NCBI GenBank assembly: GCA_031119475.1
Contig: JAVHXV010000010.1
Coordinates: forward strand, 53,776-117,775
Origin: Pedobacter sp.
GTDB taxonomy: Bacteria > Bacteroidota > Bacteroidia > Sphingobacteriales > Sphingobacteriaceae
Reading direction: 5' to 3'
Length of the DNA stretch: 64,000 bases
Part shown: positions 1-9,366 of the stretch, piece by piece
Layout of the letters: each line of letters starts with the position of its first letter
Numbering within the stretch: position 1 is the first letter of the stretch
Program-made: the position numbers and the translations under genes
The notes under the pieces: generated by a model
What the model was told of the DNA's origin: nothing
Database searches by the model: none
The model's input: only the letters and a program-made list of their open reading frames with translations

Positions 1-1202
1 TGATCCCTTTTACCGGCTACCAGAAATTGGTTATTTTTCTATTGGCCATTACACAGTTTACGGTCATCCTCGATTTTATGGTCATGTCGCCATTGGGCGA
101 TATGTTGATGAAATCCTTATCTCTCAAACCTGCAGATTTTGGCATTGCCGTATCGGCCTACGCCATTTGTGCGGGAATTTCTGGACTCCTTACTGCCGGA
201 TTTGCCGACAAATTTGACAGGAAAAAGCTCTTGTTATTTTTTTATATCGGATTTATTGGGGGCACCATTTTCTGTGGCCTGTCACAGACTTATGTTCAAT
301 TGTTGGTGGCCAGGATCATTACTGGTCTGTTCGGCGGTGTTATTGGTTCGATTTCATTGGCGATTGTTGCCGATCTGTTTAGCCTACAGCAACGCGGCCG
401 GGTAATGGGGTTCATTTCGATGGGATTTGGCGCGAGCCAGGTGCTTGGCGTGCCCATTGGATTATATCTGGCCAACTTATGGAGTTGGGAAGCCACTTTT
501 TTGATGGTTGCTGCACTAGGCGTGATCATTACCGTCATCATTTTATTCAAGCTGAAACCTGTAACCGACCACCTGGCGGTTCAGCGAGACAAATCGGTCA
601 TTGTCCATCTTTGGCATGCGCTGACTAATAAACGTCACAGGGTAGGTTTTACCGCTACAGCATTGTTATCAATCGGTGGCTTTATGATGATGCCCTTCGG
701 CAGCGCCTTCGCCATCAACAACCTTAAGGTTACCTATCAGCAACTGCCCTTGCTGTTTATGATTTCTGGAGTAAGTTCGTTATTGGTGATGCCGCTGATC
801 GGCCGATTGAGCGACCGGATCAATAAGTTCAGGATTTTTGCCATCGCTTCGGTGTGGATGATGATCATGTGCGTGGTCTATACCAATTTGGGCGAAACAC
901 CTTTTTGGATCGTCGTCATCCTCAATGTTTTGATGATGATCGGTGTAATGAGCAGGATGGTGCCATCTTCAGCACTCACCAGTGCCATTCCATCCCTTGA
1001 AGACCGTGGAGCCTTCATGAGCATCAACTCTTCGCTCCAGCAGTTTGCAGGAGGCATCGCCGCGGCAGTTTCAGGAATGATCGTTGTACAGGAAACCAAA
1101 TACAGTCCGTTGGAAAACTACAACCTGGTCGGATATGTCATTGTGGTCATCTCCCTGATCAGTATCTTCCTCATGTACCGCGTTAGCAAATTGGCAGATT
1201 AA
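1..1202 (+). CDS. MFS transporter, 5' end cut by window edge
   Basis: Major facilitator superfamily membrane transporter, probably a drug or metabolite proton antiporter of the DHA/arabinose-efflux type; the substrate cannot be told. The frame is open to the left edge (in-frame codons from base 3 read IPFTGYQK before the first TTG at 27), so the true start lies outside the window and TTG 27 should not be taken as the start. The visible part has many hydrophobic segments, the early motif DFMVMSPLGD typical of this branch, and the cytoplasmic loop ADKFDRKK after the second helix, which is the MFS A-motif region. A second related loop, GRLSDRINKFR, follows the middle of the protein, as expected for two six-helix halves. 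The stop is at 1200-1202. The family call is firm; the substrate is unknown. Confidence 0.85.
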   Translation, partial: IPFTGYQKLVIFLLAITQFTVILDFMVMSPLGDMLMKSLSLKPADFGIAVSAYAICAGISGLLTAGFADKFDRKKLLLFFYIGFIGGTIFCGLSQTYVQLLVARIITGLFGGVIGSISLAIVADLFSLQQRGRVMGFISMGFGASQVLGVPIGLYLANLWSWEATFLMVAALGVIITVIILFKLKPVTDHLAVQRDKSVIVHLWHALTNKRHRVGFTATALLSIGGFMMMPFGSAFAINNLKVTYQQLPLLFMISGVSSLLVMPLIGRLSDRINKFRIFAIASVWMMIMCVVYTNLGETPFWIVVILNVLMMIGVMSRMVPSSALTSAIPSLEDRGAFMSINSSLQQFAGGIAAAVSGMIVVQETKYSPLENYNLVGYVIVVISLISIFLMYRVSKLAD

Positions 1203-1371
1203 CATTTTAAAAGCTAAATCTTAAGAAAACCTTAAAGAAAGTAATTTCATTTTTTTCGATTACCTAATTGGTAGTTCCATCCTAAAGAATGAACAAGATT
1301 TTTCATGCGCCATATCCTGAATATGGATACCTTCGAATTCGATAAGGAATTGAATTTCAAAAGGTAACCAT

Positions 1372-2454
1372 ATGATTTTTCGCTTCTCAATTCATTTTTT
1401 TAATCATTGGTTTTACAATAGAACTATTGGTAAAATTAGTTGCTTTGTAATTAAGAAAACATCATTTTTTAATGTGTTTCAACTTAGTTTTTCGCAACAG
1501 CTCCTGGTGCAAAAATCGGCCCTGCCAGATTTGGGCTGGAGAAGTGTGGGTTCAACGGGTATGCACGGTTTTCAGCTATTCTATATGAGCATTACCCTAC
1601 TATTGGCCTTGTTCTCGATCTGTCTGGAAGTCGCCTTGTCCAGAAATGCAAAAGTGGTGAAAAGGCACAACGAAGCACTCCTGCTCAACAATAAGGTCAT
1701 GATCAAGCAGAACTTCGACCTCCAGCAGACGTTAAAGGCATTGGAAGACAGTCGGGAAGACAATAGGAAGATGTTCCAGGTCATCGCCCACGATCTTCGG
1801 AGCCCAATGGCGGCAATTGTAGGCCTATCAGGTTTTATGGTTGATGAAAATAAACTTGCAGAAGAGGATATGGAAGTGATCAGGCTGGTGCATACTTCAG
1901 GTGTCGACTCGCTAAAATTCATCAATGGCATCTTGGACAGGGAAGGCCGCCTGAATGAAAACACGCTGCAGCGCATTGACCTCTATGCATTGTTGTTCTA
2001 TTGCATTGAACAGCTCAAATACAAAGCGCAGGAAAAAGGGCAACAGATCTTGTTGGAAGGCAGGCCCTGCATCGAACTGAACATCAATCGGGAGAAACTC
2101 TGGCGTGTGATCCACAACCTGATTTCGAATGCACTGAAATTCAGTCCGGAGAAAAGTCTCGTTGTAGTAGGACTGGAGCTCATCCCCCAATGGGCCGTGA
2201 TATCGATCAAAGATGAAGGAATAGGCATACCTGAAGAGTTGAGAGATAAAATCTTTAACCTGACCGCAGAATGCAAACGGGAAGGCACGGCAGGCGAAAA
2301 GTCCTTTGGGATGGGATTGGCCATTGCCAAACAGATGATCGAAGCCCATCAGGGAAAGCTGACTTTTAAAAGCGAGGTCGGAAAGGGCACCACTTTTTTG
2401 ATTTCATTGCCTGTTGATCATTTACCTGCAGGACAATTTTTGAGTTGCGATTAA
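1372..2454 (+). CDS. Sensor histidine kinase with one membrane segment
   Basis: Membrane-bound two-component sensor kinase; no response regulator is adjacent. A hydrophobic segment at about residues 67-89 is followed by a helical linker (90-130). The HisKA dimerisation domain has the H-box FQVIAHDLRSP with the phosphorylated His near 140. The ATPase domain has N-box NLISNALKFS (about 249), G1 DEGIGIP (about 281) and G2 SFGMGLAIAK (about 311). The catalytic half is complete. The first 60 residues are odd: rich in Phe, Ile and Lys, AT-rich in DNA, and lacking a signal peptide or sensor domain. The true start may be ATG 1561 (MHGFQLFYMS), just before the membrane helix, or the gene may have lost a larger sensor region. 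The kinase call is firm; the start and signal are uncertain. Confidence 0.8.
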   Translation: MIFRFSIHFFNHWFYNRTIGKISCFVIKKTSFFNVFQLSFSQQLLVQKSALPDLGWRSVGSTGMHGFQLFYMSITLLLALFSICLEVALSRNAKVVKRHNEALLLNNKVMIKQNFDLQQTLKALEDSREDNRKMFQVIAHDLRSPMAAIVGLSGFMVDENKLAEEDMEVIRLVHTSGVDSLKFINGILDREGRLNENTLQRIDLYALLFYCIEQLKYKAQEKGQQILLEGRPCIELNINREKLWRVIHNLISNALKFSPEKSLVVVGLELIPQWAVISIKDEGIGIPEELRDKIFNLTAECKREGTAGEKSFGMGLAIAKQMIEAHQGKLTFKSEVGKGTTFLISLPVDHLPAGQFLSCD

Positions 2455-2501
2455 TCCTTCACCAAATTATCTTGTCATAGATATGTAAACGACCTAAGGA
2501 C

Positions 2502-4442
2502 ATGAAAAAAATACAACGTTGCTATCTTTTCCTATCTGCATTTGTTTTTGCAATCGTCTGTTCTTCTTTTGTGAGGTACAAGCAGGATGAGAAAATCTTG
2601 TTGCCTTACCAAAAGGCAGGTTTAACTCCCCAGCAGGCTGCGGCACATCTGCTCAACAGATTTACCTATGGTGCCAAGGAAGGCGATGTAGATCGTGTGG
2701 TGAAAATGGGACTGGATAAATGGCTCGAACAGCAATTGGATGGAACCATTGAAGACGAAGCATTGAACGGCATGTTAAGTAAGCTGGATGCGATTAACCT
2801 GACCAATACCGAAGTAGAAAATATCTATCCAAGAAACGCGCAGCTGGTAAGGTTTGCTGTGCGCGATGGAGTGATACCCAAAGACTCGGTGAACAACGCA
2901 AAGGGCAAAGGATATAGGGATCAGCTTGCGGCCTACATGCAACAGAAAGGATATAAGCCACAACAGGATTTATATAGGCAGTTTATCAATCAGAAAATTT
3001 TGAGGGCTACCTATAGCAATAACCAGTTGAGGGAGTTGATGACCGATTTTTGGTTCAACCATTTTAATGTTTCTTTGAGCAAAAACCAATGTGCGTCCTT
3101 TATTCCGGCGTATGAACGCGATGTGATCAGGCCAAATGTTTTCGGCAAGTTTGAGAACTTATTGTTGGCCACGGCAAAATCGCCAGCGATGCTGATGTAC
3201 TTGGACAACTTTACCAGCGCTGGTACGAACGATCCCATGTTGGCCAACACCATGGAAATGGAAAATCAGCCCAAAAAAGGCCGACCTAAGCTACAACAGG
3301 CAAAAAACCAAAAAGGTAAACAAGGGCTGAATGAAAATTATGCCCGCGAGGTGATGGAACTGCATACTTTGGGTGTTGATGGCGGATATACCCAAAGTGA
3401 TGTAACACAGGCTGCACGGGTATTGACCGGATGGACCATTGCTCCAATGGGCGAAAATGGCTACGGCGCCGCCATAAAAAAAGTACTGGACAATGCGGGT
3501 GCTGAAAATTTGCGCAAACGCGGATTTGTGAGAGATGGCGATTTCCTTTTTGCGGTAAACCGACATGATAATGGCGAAAAAACTGTATTGGGCAGAAAAT
3601 TTCCTGCTGGAGGAGGCTATGAAGAAGGTGTGGCTTTGCTGCAGATGTTGGCCCACCACCAGTCTACCGCAAAATTTATTTCAAAGAAATTGGCCATCCG
3701 CTTTGTAAGCGATAATCCGCCGCAAACGTTGATTGATAAAATGGCAAAAACATTTTCATCGACCAATGGAGACCTCAAAAGTGTGATGGTCACCATGGCA
3801 AGCGCACCTGAATTCTGGTCGGCCGATGCCCTTCGTGAAAAAACAAAATCTCCCTTCGAACTGGCCATCAGCGCGGTAAGGAGCTTGAATGCAACGGTTA
3901 CACAGCCTTATCAATTGTATACTTGGATCAATAAAATGGGCCAACAGATGTATTATTATCAGGCGCCGACAGGATTTCCAGATCGTGGGCAATATTGGAT
4001 CAATACGGGCTCACTGCTCAACCGCATGAATTTCGGATTGGCATTGGCCTCTAAAAGAATCCCGGGCGTTAGCTTTAACCTGGCCGCTATGAACAATAAC
4101 CACGAGCCAGAAAGCGCAGAGGCCGCGCTGGCCATCTATAGCCGCCTGATCATGCCAGAAAGAAAATTGGATGCTACGATCGAACGCTTGAAACCTTTGC
4201 TGAATAATCCAGATCTGGAAGAAAAGGTAGCCAAGGCTGCAGAGCGTACAGCACCACCCCAACAAATGAATACCATGGTCAATGAAGATGCAAATATCAT
4301 GGAAGCAGGCAAAGGACAACAAAAGAACAAGGGAAAGAAAGCCCTCGTCAATGCCCAACCAGTGCAGGCAAAGGGTACCAATACCATGTTGGCGCAGGTT
4401 GTTGGCGTAATTATCGGTTCACCAGAATTTCAACGTAAATAA
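2502..4442 (+). CDS. DUF1800 family secreted protein
   Basis: Large exported protein of the DUF1800 family (646 aa), which in Bacteroidota and Planctomycetes is normally encoded next to a DUF1501 protein, as here. It begins with a signal peptide (MKKIQRCYLFLSAFVFAIVCSSF). The family hallmarks are clear: HLLNRFTYGAKEGDVDRV near the N terminus, TDFWFNHFNVS and NYAREVMELHTLGVDGGY in the middle, and AARVLTGWT after it. A Lys/Gln/Asn-rich stretch (about residues 250-275, QPKKGRPKLQQAKNQKGK) interrupts the domain and a second one lies near the C terminus (about 600-625). The biochemical role of the family is not established. The stop lies 7 bases before the start of the DUF1501 gene, so the two are very likely co-transcribed. 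Confidence 0.88.
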   Translation: MKKIQRCYLFLSAFVFAIVCSSFVRYKQDEKILLPYQKAGLTPQQAAAHLLNRFTYGAKEGDVDRVVKMGLDKWLEQQLDGTIEDEALNGMLSKLDAINLTNTEVENIYPRNAQLVRFAVRDGVIPKDSVNNAKGKGYRDQLAAYMQQKGYKPQQDLYRQFINQKILRATYSNNQLRELMTDFWFNHFNVSLSKNQCASFIPAYERDVIRPNVFGKFENLLLATAKSPAMLMYLDNFTSAGTNDPMLANTMEMENQPKKGRPKLQQAKNQKGKQGLNENYAREVMELHTLGVDGGYTQSDVTQAARVLTGWTIAPMGENGYGAAIKKVLDNAGAENLRKRGFVRDGDFLFAVNRHDNGEKTVLGRKFPAGGGYEEGVALLQMLAHHQSTAKFISKKLAIRFVSDNPPQTLIDKMAKTFSSTNGDLKSVMVTMASAPEFWSADALREKTKSPFELAISAVRSLNATVTQPYQLYTWINKMGQQMYYYQAPTGFPDRGQYWINTGSLLNRMNFGLALASKRIPGVSFNLAAMNNNHEPESAEAALAIYSRLIMPERKLDATIERLKPLLNNPDLEEKVAKAAERTAPPQQMNTMVNEDANIMEAGKGQQKNKGKKALVNAQPVQAKGTNTMLAQVVGVIIGSPEFQRK

Positions 4443-4449
4443 ACTTATC

Positions 4450-5721
4450 ATGACATCAAGAAGAGGATTTATCAAAGCTGGGGGATTGGCCCTATTCGGA
4501 ATTGGTTTAGGCGGCATTCCAGGCTTTTTGACTGATGCAGTTGCCGGAACCACTACACCTGGATTGTTTAAGCGCAAAAAGATTCTGGTCTGCATCTTTC
4601 AGCGGGGGGCAATGGATGGCCTAATGGCCGTAACGCCATTTACCGACCAATACTTAAAAGCTGCACGTCCGACATTGTTCATGTCGGCGGCGCAAGGTGG
4701 AAAAAATAAGCCTTTGATCGATCTTGATGGAAAATTTGGCCTCCACCCGGCCATGAGTGCTTTCGAACCGATGTTCCGCGAAAAAAGAATGGCCATTGTA
4801 CATGGTATCGGCTCGCCAAACAACACCCGCTCGCATTTTGATGCTCAGGACTTTATGGAATCGGGGACACCATTTAAGAAAGGAACAGAAAGTGGTTGGC
4901 TGAACAGGGCAGTTGGGCTACTTGGCCACGATGCCGCAACCACTCCGTTTCAGGGCGTTAGCTTAACCTCATCACTCCCACGTTCTTTCTATGGAGACCA
5001 TCCGGCAGTTGCCATCCGCAACCTGGCCGATTTTAATATTCAATTGCGCGGAAACCAGGCCGGTGCAACCATGGCCGCCAAAAGCTTTGAGGACCTATAT
5101 GACCAGACTTCATCTGGACTGCTCAAAAATACCGGAAAGGAAAGTTTTGATGCCATAAAAATGCTCCAAAAAATAGATTCGAAAAGTTATACGCCAGAAA
5201 ATAATGTCGTTTATCCGAATACTGCGCTTGGAAATTCATTGAAACAGATCGCCCAATTGATCAAGATGGATGTAGGCATGGAAGTGGCATTCGCCGAATC
5301 TGGAGGTTGGGACACCCATTTTAACCAAGGCACTGAGAATGGAATTTTTGCGAGGAACGTAAATGACCTGAGTTCATGTATCATGGCCTTCTGGAACGAT
5401 ATGGCCAGGTACCAGGACGATGTTACCGTAATGACCATGACCGAGTTTGGACGTACCGTTGCCCAAAATGGTACCGGTGGAACCGATCACGGCCGTGCTT
5501 CATGTAATTTCATCTTAGGAAATGATGTAAACGGCGGATTGGTACATGGCACCGTAAATCCATTGTCTAAAGAAAACCTGGAAGATGGCCGCGACTTGGC
5601 CGTAACTACCGATTTCAGAAGCGTATTCAGTGAAGTGGCCGATAGACATCTGGGTATCCATAACGATAAGATTTTGTTCCCTGATTGGAATGGGAAGCAG
5701 ATTGGGGTAATGAAGGGCTAA
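4450..5721 (+). CDS. DUF1501 family protein with Tat signal
   Basis: DUF1501 protein of 423 aa, in the alkaline-phosphatase/sulfatase-like superfamily. The N terminus MTSRRGFIKAGGLALFG is a twin-arginine signal (SRRGFIK), so the protein is probably folded, perhaps metal-loaded, in the cytoplasm and exported by Tat. Family motifs include FQRGAMDGLMAVTPF near the start, SHFDAQDFMESG, GGWDTHFNQG, MTEFGRTVAQNGTGGTDHG; the Asp/His clusters probably bind metal. It directly follows the DUF1800 gene and the pair probably acts together in the envelope, but no reaction is known for either. The assignment is firm, the function unknown. Confidence 0.88.
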   Translation: MTSRRGFIKAGGLALFGIGLGGIPGFLTDAVAGTTTPGLFKRKKILVCIFQRGAMDGLMAVTPFTDQYLKAARPTLFMSAAQGGKNKPLIDLDGKFGLHPAMSAFEPMFREKRMAIVHGIGSPNNTRSHFDAQDFMESGTPFKKGTESGWLNRAVGLLGHDAATTPFQGVSLTSSLPRSFYGDHPAVAIRNLADFNIQLRGNQAGATMAAKSFEDLYDQTSSGLLKNTGKESFDAIKMLQKIDSKSYTPENNVVYPNTALGNSLKQIAQLIKMDVGMEVAFAESGGWDTHFNQGTENGIFARNVNDLSSCIMAFWNDMARYQDDVTVMTMTEFGRTVAQNGTGGTDHGRASCNFILGNDVNGGLVHGTVNPLSKENLEDGRDLAVTTDFRSVFSEVADRHLGIHNDKILFPDWNGKQIGVMKG

Positions 5722-5822
5722 TCATATTTCCAAACAAAGATGTTACCGAGCGTGATTTGAGCTTTTTTGTTGGAATTGCCTTAAAACCTTATCTTTCGCC
5801 TTTAAACCCTAAAAGGCAAAAC

Positions 5823-7412
5823 ATGAAGAATGCGCTAAAACGTACTGGTTTTCCAACCAGGAATATGGTCAAAAAATTGGTGTTTGCAATCACTTTGTGC
5901 AGCACTAGCTTAACTTTTGCACAGAATAAGCAAGCTTTTGTAGACAATGTGGTGAAAGAAGCGAAAACAAATTCGCAGCTTGAAAAACTGGCACATGAAC
6001 TTTTTGATGTTGTTGGGCCACGATTGGTGGGAACACCCCAGTTAAAGCAGGCCAGCGATTGGGCCATTAAGCAATATGGCGATTGGGGCATCAGTGCAAG
6101 GGCAGAAAAATGGGGAGAATGGCGTGGATGGGAACGTGGCATTACCCATATCGATCTGATCAGTCCTAGGCTGCGGACACTAGAAGGCACCCAATTGGCC
6201 TGGAGCCCATCTACCAAAGGAAAAGGGATCAACGCAGAAGCTATTGTTCTGCCAGAAGTCACAGATTCTGTTGCCTTCGCCGCCTGGTTGCCCAACGTAA
6301 AAGGTAAACTGGTATTGATTTCCATGCCGCAGATTTCTGGACGACCAGATAAAAACTTTGAAGAATTTGCCACAAAAGATGGCTTGGCAAAATTTAAGAA
6401 AGATAAGGAAGATGCCAATAAAGCTTGGCGCGACCGCATGTCGAAGACCGGTCTGAACGCCAAAAATTTGGCTTTGGCCATAGAAAAGGCAGGGGCAGCT
6501 GGCATCATCATCAATAATTGGTCGGCAGGATGGGGCGTAGATAAGGTATTTGGTGCCAATACGACCAAAATTCCAACAGTAGACCTATCCGTGGAAGACT
6601 ACGGGCTCGTTTTTCGTCTCGCAGAAAGCGGGCATCAGCCAAAATTAAGGATCCAATCTGAATCTAAGGAATTGGGCATGGTACCGACCTTCAATACCTT
6701 GGCTGAAATAAAGGGCACAGAAAAGCCAAATGAATATGTGATGCTATCTGCACACTTCGATTCTTGGGATGCAGCCAGTGGTGCGACAGATAACGGCACA
6801 GGTACCATCATGATGATGGAAACCATGCGCCTGCTCAAAAAATTCTATCCAAATCCAAAACGTACTATCTTAGTTGGCCATTGGAGCAGTGAAGAACAGG
6901 GATTAAATGGCTCTAGGGCTTTCGTAGAAGATCATCCAGAAATTGTGAACAACCTGCAGGCCCTATTTAACCAGGATAATGGCACCGGTCGCGTAGTGAA
7001 CATTACAGGACAAGGCTTTGCCAGTGCCAAAGATTTCTTACCGAAATGGTTGGCTGCTGTTCCTGATACGATCAAAAATCAGATCAAAACAAGTTTCCCG
7101 GGTTCTCCAAGTGGAGGCGGCTCAGATAATGCGTCCTTTGTTGCCGCAGGTGCACTTGGCTTTTCATTGGGCTCATTGCCATGGGACTACTTCAGTTATA
7201 CCTGGCACACCAATCGCGATAGCTATGATAAAGTGGTATTTGACGAAGTGAGGAGCAATGTCGTGCTAGCGGCCATTTTAGTCTATATGGCCTGCGAAGA
7301 TCCGCAAAGAACTTCTAACGAAAAAGCAACATTGGGCAATGATCCAAGGACTGGAAAGCCTGCTACCTGGCCGGCACCTGTTAAAGCCAACCGTAAAGGC
7401 GGAGTAAATTAA
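5823..7412 (+). CDS. M28 family metallopeptidase with PA-like insert
   Basis: Exported zinc aminopeptidase/carboxypeptidase of family M28 (529 aa from this start). A signal peptide ends near FAQ (VKKLVFAITLCSTSLTFAQ). An insert at about residues 140-280 resembles a protease-associated domain (GKLVLISM...AGIIINN). The peptidase core keeps all likely metal and catalytic residues: His and Asp in AHFDSWD (about 310), Asp in ATDNGTG (322), the Glu pair in SSEEQGLNGS (355), Asp in FNQDNGTG (383) and His in TWHTNRD (461). An open frame extends upstream to 5685, but it overlaps the DUF1501 gene; ATG 5823, or ATG 5865 with an AGGA upstream, fits the signal peptide better. Probably degrades peptides in the periplasm or outside the cell. 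Confidence 0.88.
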   Translation: MKNALKRTGFPTRNMVKKLVFAITLCSTSLTFAQNKQAFVDNVVKEAKTNSQLEKLAHELFDVVGPRLVGTPQLKQASDWAIKQYGDWGISARAEKWGEWRGWERGITHIDLISPRLRTLEGTQLAWSPSTKGKGINAEAIVLPEVTDSVAFAAWLPNVKGKLVLISMPQISGRPDKNFEEFATKDGLAKFKKDKEDANKAWRDRMSKTGLNAKNLALAIEKAGAAGIIINNWSAGWGVDKVFGANTTKIPTVDLSVEDYGLVFRLAESGHQPKLRIQSESKELGMVPTFNTLAEIKGTEKPNEYVMLSAHFDSWDAASGATDNGTGTIMMMETMRLLKKFYPNPKRTILVGHWSSEEQGLNGSRAFVEDHPEIVNNLQALFNQDNGTGRVVNITGQGFASAKDFLPKWLAAVPDTIKNQIKTSFPGSPSGGGSDNASFVAAGALGFSLGSLPWDYFSYTWHTNRDSYDKVVFDEVRSNVVLAAILVYMACEDPQRTSNEKATLGNDPRTGKPATWPAPVKANRKGGVN

Positions 7413-7460
7413 TTCTATATCATTTATTGGGCCATTCTAACCAATGGCCATGATCAAGCC

Positions 7461-8960
7461 ATGAAAAAACTCATTCTGATTGCGCTAATTGTTGTCAGTG
7501 CCAAGCTTACGATGGCACAAATGCCCGTTCAGCCAAAAGTGATGCGCGAGTTTCGGGCCGCATGGATTGCAACAGTAGCCAACATCAACTGGCCGAGTAA
7601 GCCCGGATTAACTGTAGGCGAGCAGAAACAGGAAGCCATTAATTTGCTCAACCTGTTGCAGCGCCTAAATTTTAATGCGGCCATTCTTCAGGTCAGGCCA
7701 CAGGGTGATGCCCTGTACAAAAGCGAACTCGAGCCCTGGTCTTATTTTCTGACCGGAAAACAGGGCAAAGCTCCGGAACCATTTTATGATCCGCTTGAAT
7801 TTTGGGTCAAGGAAGCACATGATCGAGGCCTTGAGCTACACGTTTGGCTAAATCCTTATCGTGCACACCATCTTTCAGGTGGCGAAGAAAGTCCAAATTC
7901 GATTGTAAAGGCACATCCAGATTGGGTAGTTAAGCTAAAAGATGGCCAGTACTGGATGGATCCATCCAAAAAAGAGGTACAAGACCATTCTGCGGCCGTG
8001 GTAAAAGATCTGGTGAAACGCTATGATATTGATGGCATCCATTTTGACGATTATTTTTATCCCTATGCTTCTTATAATGGCGGTGCCGATTTTCCAGATG
8101 ATCAGACCTGGAATGCCTACCAGCAGAGTGGTGGCCGCTTGTCTCGTGGCGATTGGCGAAGGGCAAGTGTGAATACGTTTATCGAGCGCCTGTATAAAGA
8201 CATCCATGCAGAAAAAAAATGGGTCAAGTTTGGGATCAGCCCTTTTGGGGTATGGCGCCCAGGCTATCCGGAGTCGATCGAGTCGATGGACCAGTACGAT
8301 CAGCTCTATGCAGATGCCAAGCTCTGGCTAAACAAAGGATGGATCGATTATTTCAGTCCACAGCTATACTGGACCATCAATACGGCAAAAGTAAGCTTCC
8401 CGGTATTATTGGGCTGGTGGCAATCTGAAAATACAAAAAACAGACACTTATGGCCGGGCATGAGCATTAGCCGTGGCGGCGACGATAAAAATGCCGATGA
8501 ACTCGTCAACCAGATCATGATCAGCAGGGGCATTACACCCAATAGCAAAGGAACAATCCATTGGAGTATTGCAGGCCTGATCAGACATGCCAATTTGAGA
8601 CAGGCACTCATAGATGGACCATATCAGAAACAGGCCATCACTCCTGCCAGCGAATGGCTGGATAAAAAAGCTCCTCAAAAACCAGTGGTCAGTGCTTCAA
8701 AAGATCAACAGAACTGGCTGATTTCATGGAGCCATCCCGAAAAGAATGACGCTTTCAAGTATGTGGTCTATTTTAAGTATGGCGAAAAGTGGAATTATCA
8801 GGTCATGAACCGAAATGACACTTCGCTAAGCGTTTTAAGTGAGATCAGCAGGACGACCAATTCAGCAGATAAAATTAGGTTAAAGGCCTATGCGGTTACG
8901 GCAGTGGACCGGAGCGGTAATGAAAGTACAATTGAAGAACACCTGATAGCGGGCAATTAA
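7461..8960 (+). CDS. GHL10 (YngK-like) glycoside-hydrolase-like protein
   Basis: Exported protein of 499 aa in the glycosyl-hydrolase-like 10 family (DUF187/YngK type), a TIM-barrel family thought to act on peptidoglycan or other polysaccharide. It begins with a signal peptide (MKKLILIALIVVSAKLTMAQ). Conserved strands are visible: FRAAWIATVANINWPS at the N terminus, NAAILQVRPQGDALY, LELHVWLNPYRAHH, and GIHFDDYFYPY with acidic residues in the position of a retaining hydrolase. The last 90 residues (PQKPVVSASKDQQNWLISWS onward) look like a fibronectin-III or Ig-like domain. It is 48 bases downstream of the M28 gene and 2 bases upstream of a small gene. The substrate is unknown. Confidence 0.85.
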   Translation: MKKLILIALIVVSAKLTMAQMPVQPKVMREFRAAWIATVANINWPSKPGLTVGEQKQEAINLLNLLQRLNFNAAILQVRPQGDALYKSELEPWSYFLTGKQGKAPEPFYDPLEFWVKEAHDRGLELHVWLNPYRAHHLSGGEESPNSIVKAHPDWVVKLKDGQYWMDPSKKEVQDHSAAVVKDLVKRYDIDGIHFDDYFYPYASYNGGADFPDDQTWNAYQQSGGRLSRGDWRRASVNTFIERLYKDIHAEKKWVKFGISPFGVWRPGYPESIESMDQYDQLYADAKLWLNKGWIDYFSPQLYWTINTAKVSFPVLLGWWQSENTKNRHLWPGMSISRGGDDKNADELVNQIMISRGITPNSKGTIHWSIAGLIRHANLRQALIDGPYQKQAITPASEWLDKKAPQKPVVSASKDQQNWLISWSHPEKNDAFKYVVYFKYGEKWNYQVMNRNDTSLSVLSEISRTTNSADKIRLKAYAVTAVDRSGNESTIEEHLIAGN

Positions 8961-8962
8961 AG

Positions 8963-9154
8963 ATGAAGCAACATCCTCAGGCATTGGTAGAGGCAACCGC
9001 GAATGCGATCAAGGACAACTTTATTCCAAAAGACCCTGGCCTAAAATCTTTCAGTTTCCACTTTACCATTCCTCCTGGTTCAAATTACAGGGCTACCTAT
9101 GCGCAGGATCCAAAAGGAATTTGGGTGCTTAGTTCTTGTGAAGCAGATTCATAG
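8963..9154 (+). CDS. Small hypothetical protein (63 aa)
   Basis: Open frame of 63 residues starting 2 bases after the stop of the GHL10 gene, a spacing typical of translational coupling. It has no signal peptide or membrane segment. The codon choice resembles the neighbouring genes, with balanced composition and a mixed helix/strand pattern (PQALVEATANAIKDNF then SFSFHFTIPPG and KGIWVLSSC). No family is recognised. Position and codon use favour a real gene, but its size leaves doubt. Confidence 0.5.
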   Translation: MKQHPQALVEATANAIKDNFIPKDPGLKSFSFHFTIPPGSNYRATYAQDPKGIWVLSSCEADS

Positions 9155-9366
9155 CACATCAAAGTTGACCCGACCTGAGTCAGCACTGTAATCGCCATGT
9201 GGGAGTGGAGCTGACGTGGACTTGACCTAAAGTCGATTTGAATTTTGGCCGATAGCTTGCGGATGTGCTCGAAAGATAATTCTTTCAAAATTTTTGCTCT
9301 TAGTTCAATATCGGCATAAAAGTTGATGTGAAGTTAACAACTTATAAGAATTAAAAAGCACAAAAA

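Noticed and set aside
5789..6568. Minus-strand open frame of 259 codons inside the M28 gene
   Set aside because: Lies opposite a clear peptidase gene and has a biased Ser/Ala/Phe composition typical of antisense frames.
9097..9288. Minus-strand frame of 63 codons downstream of the GHL10 hydrolase
   Set aside because: Overlaps the better-placed plus-strand small gene and has no supporting signal; the 212-base spacer 9155-9366 shows nothing convincing.
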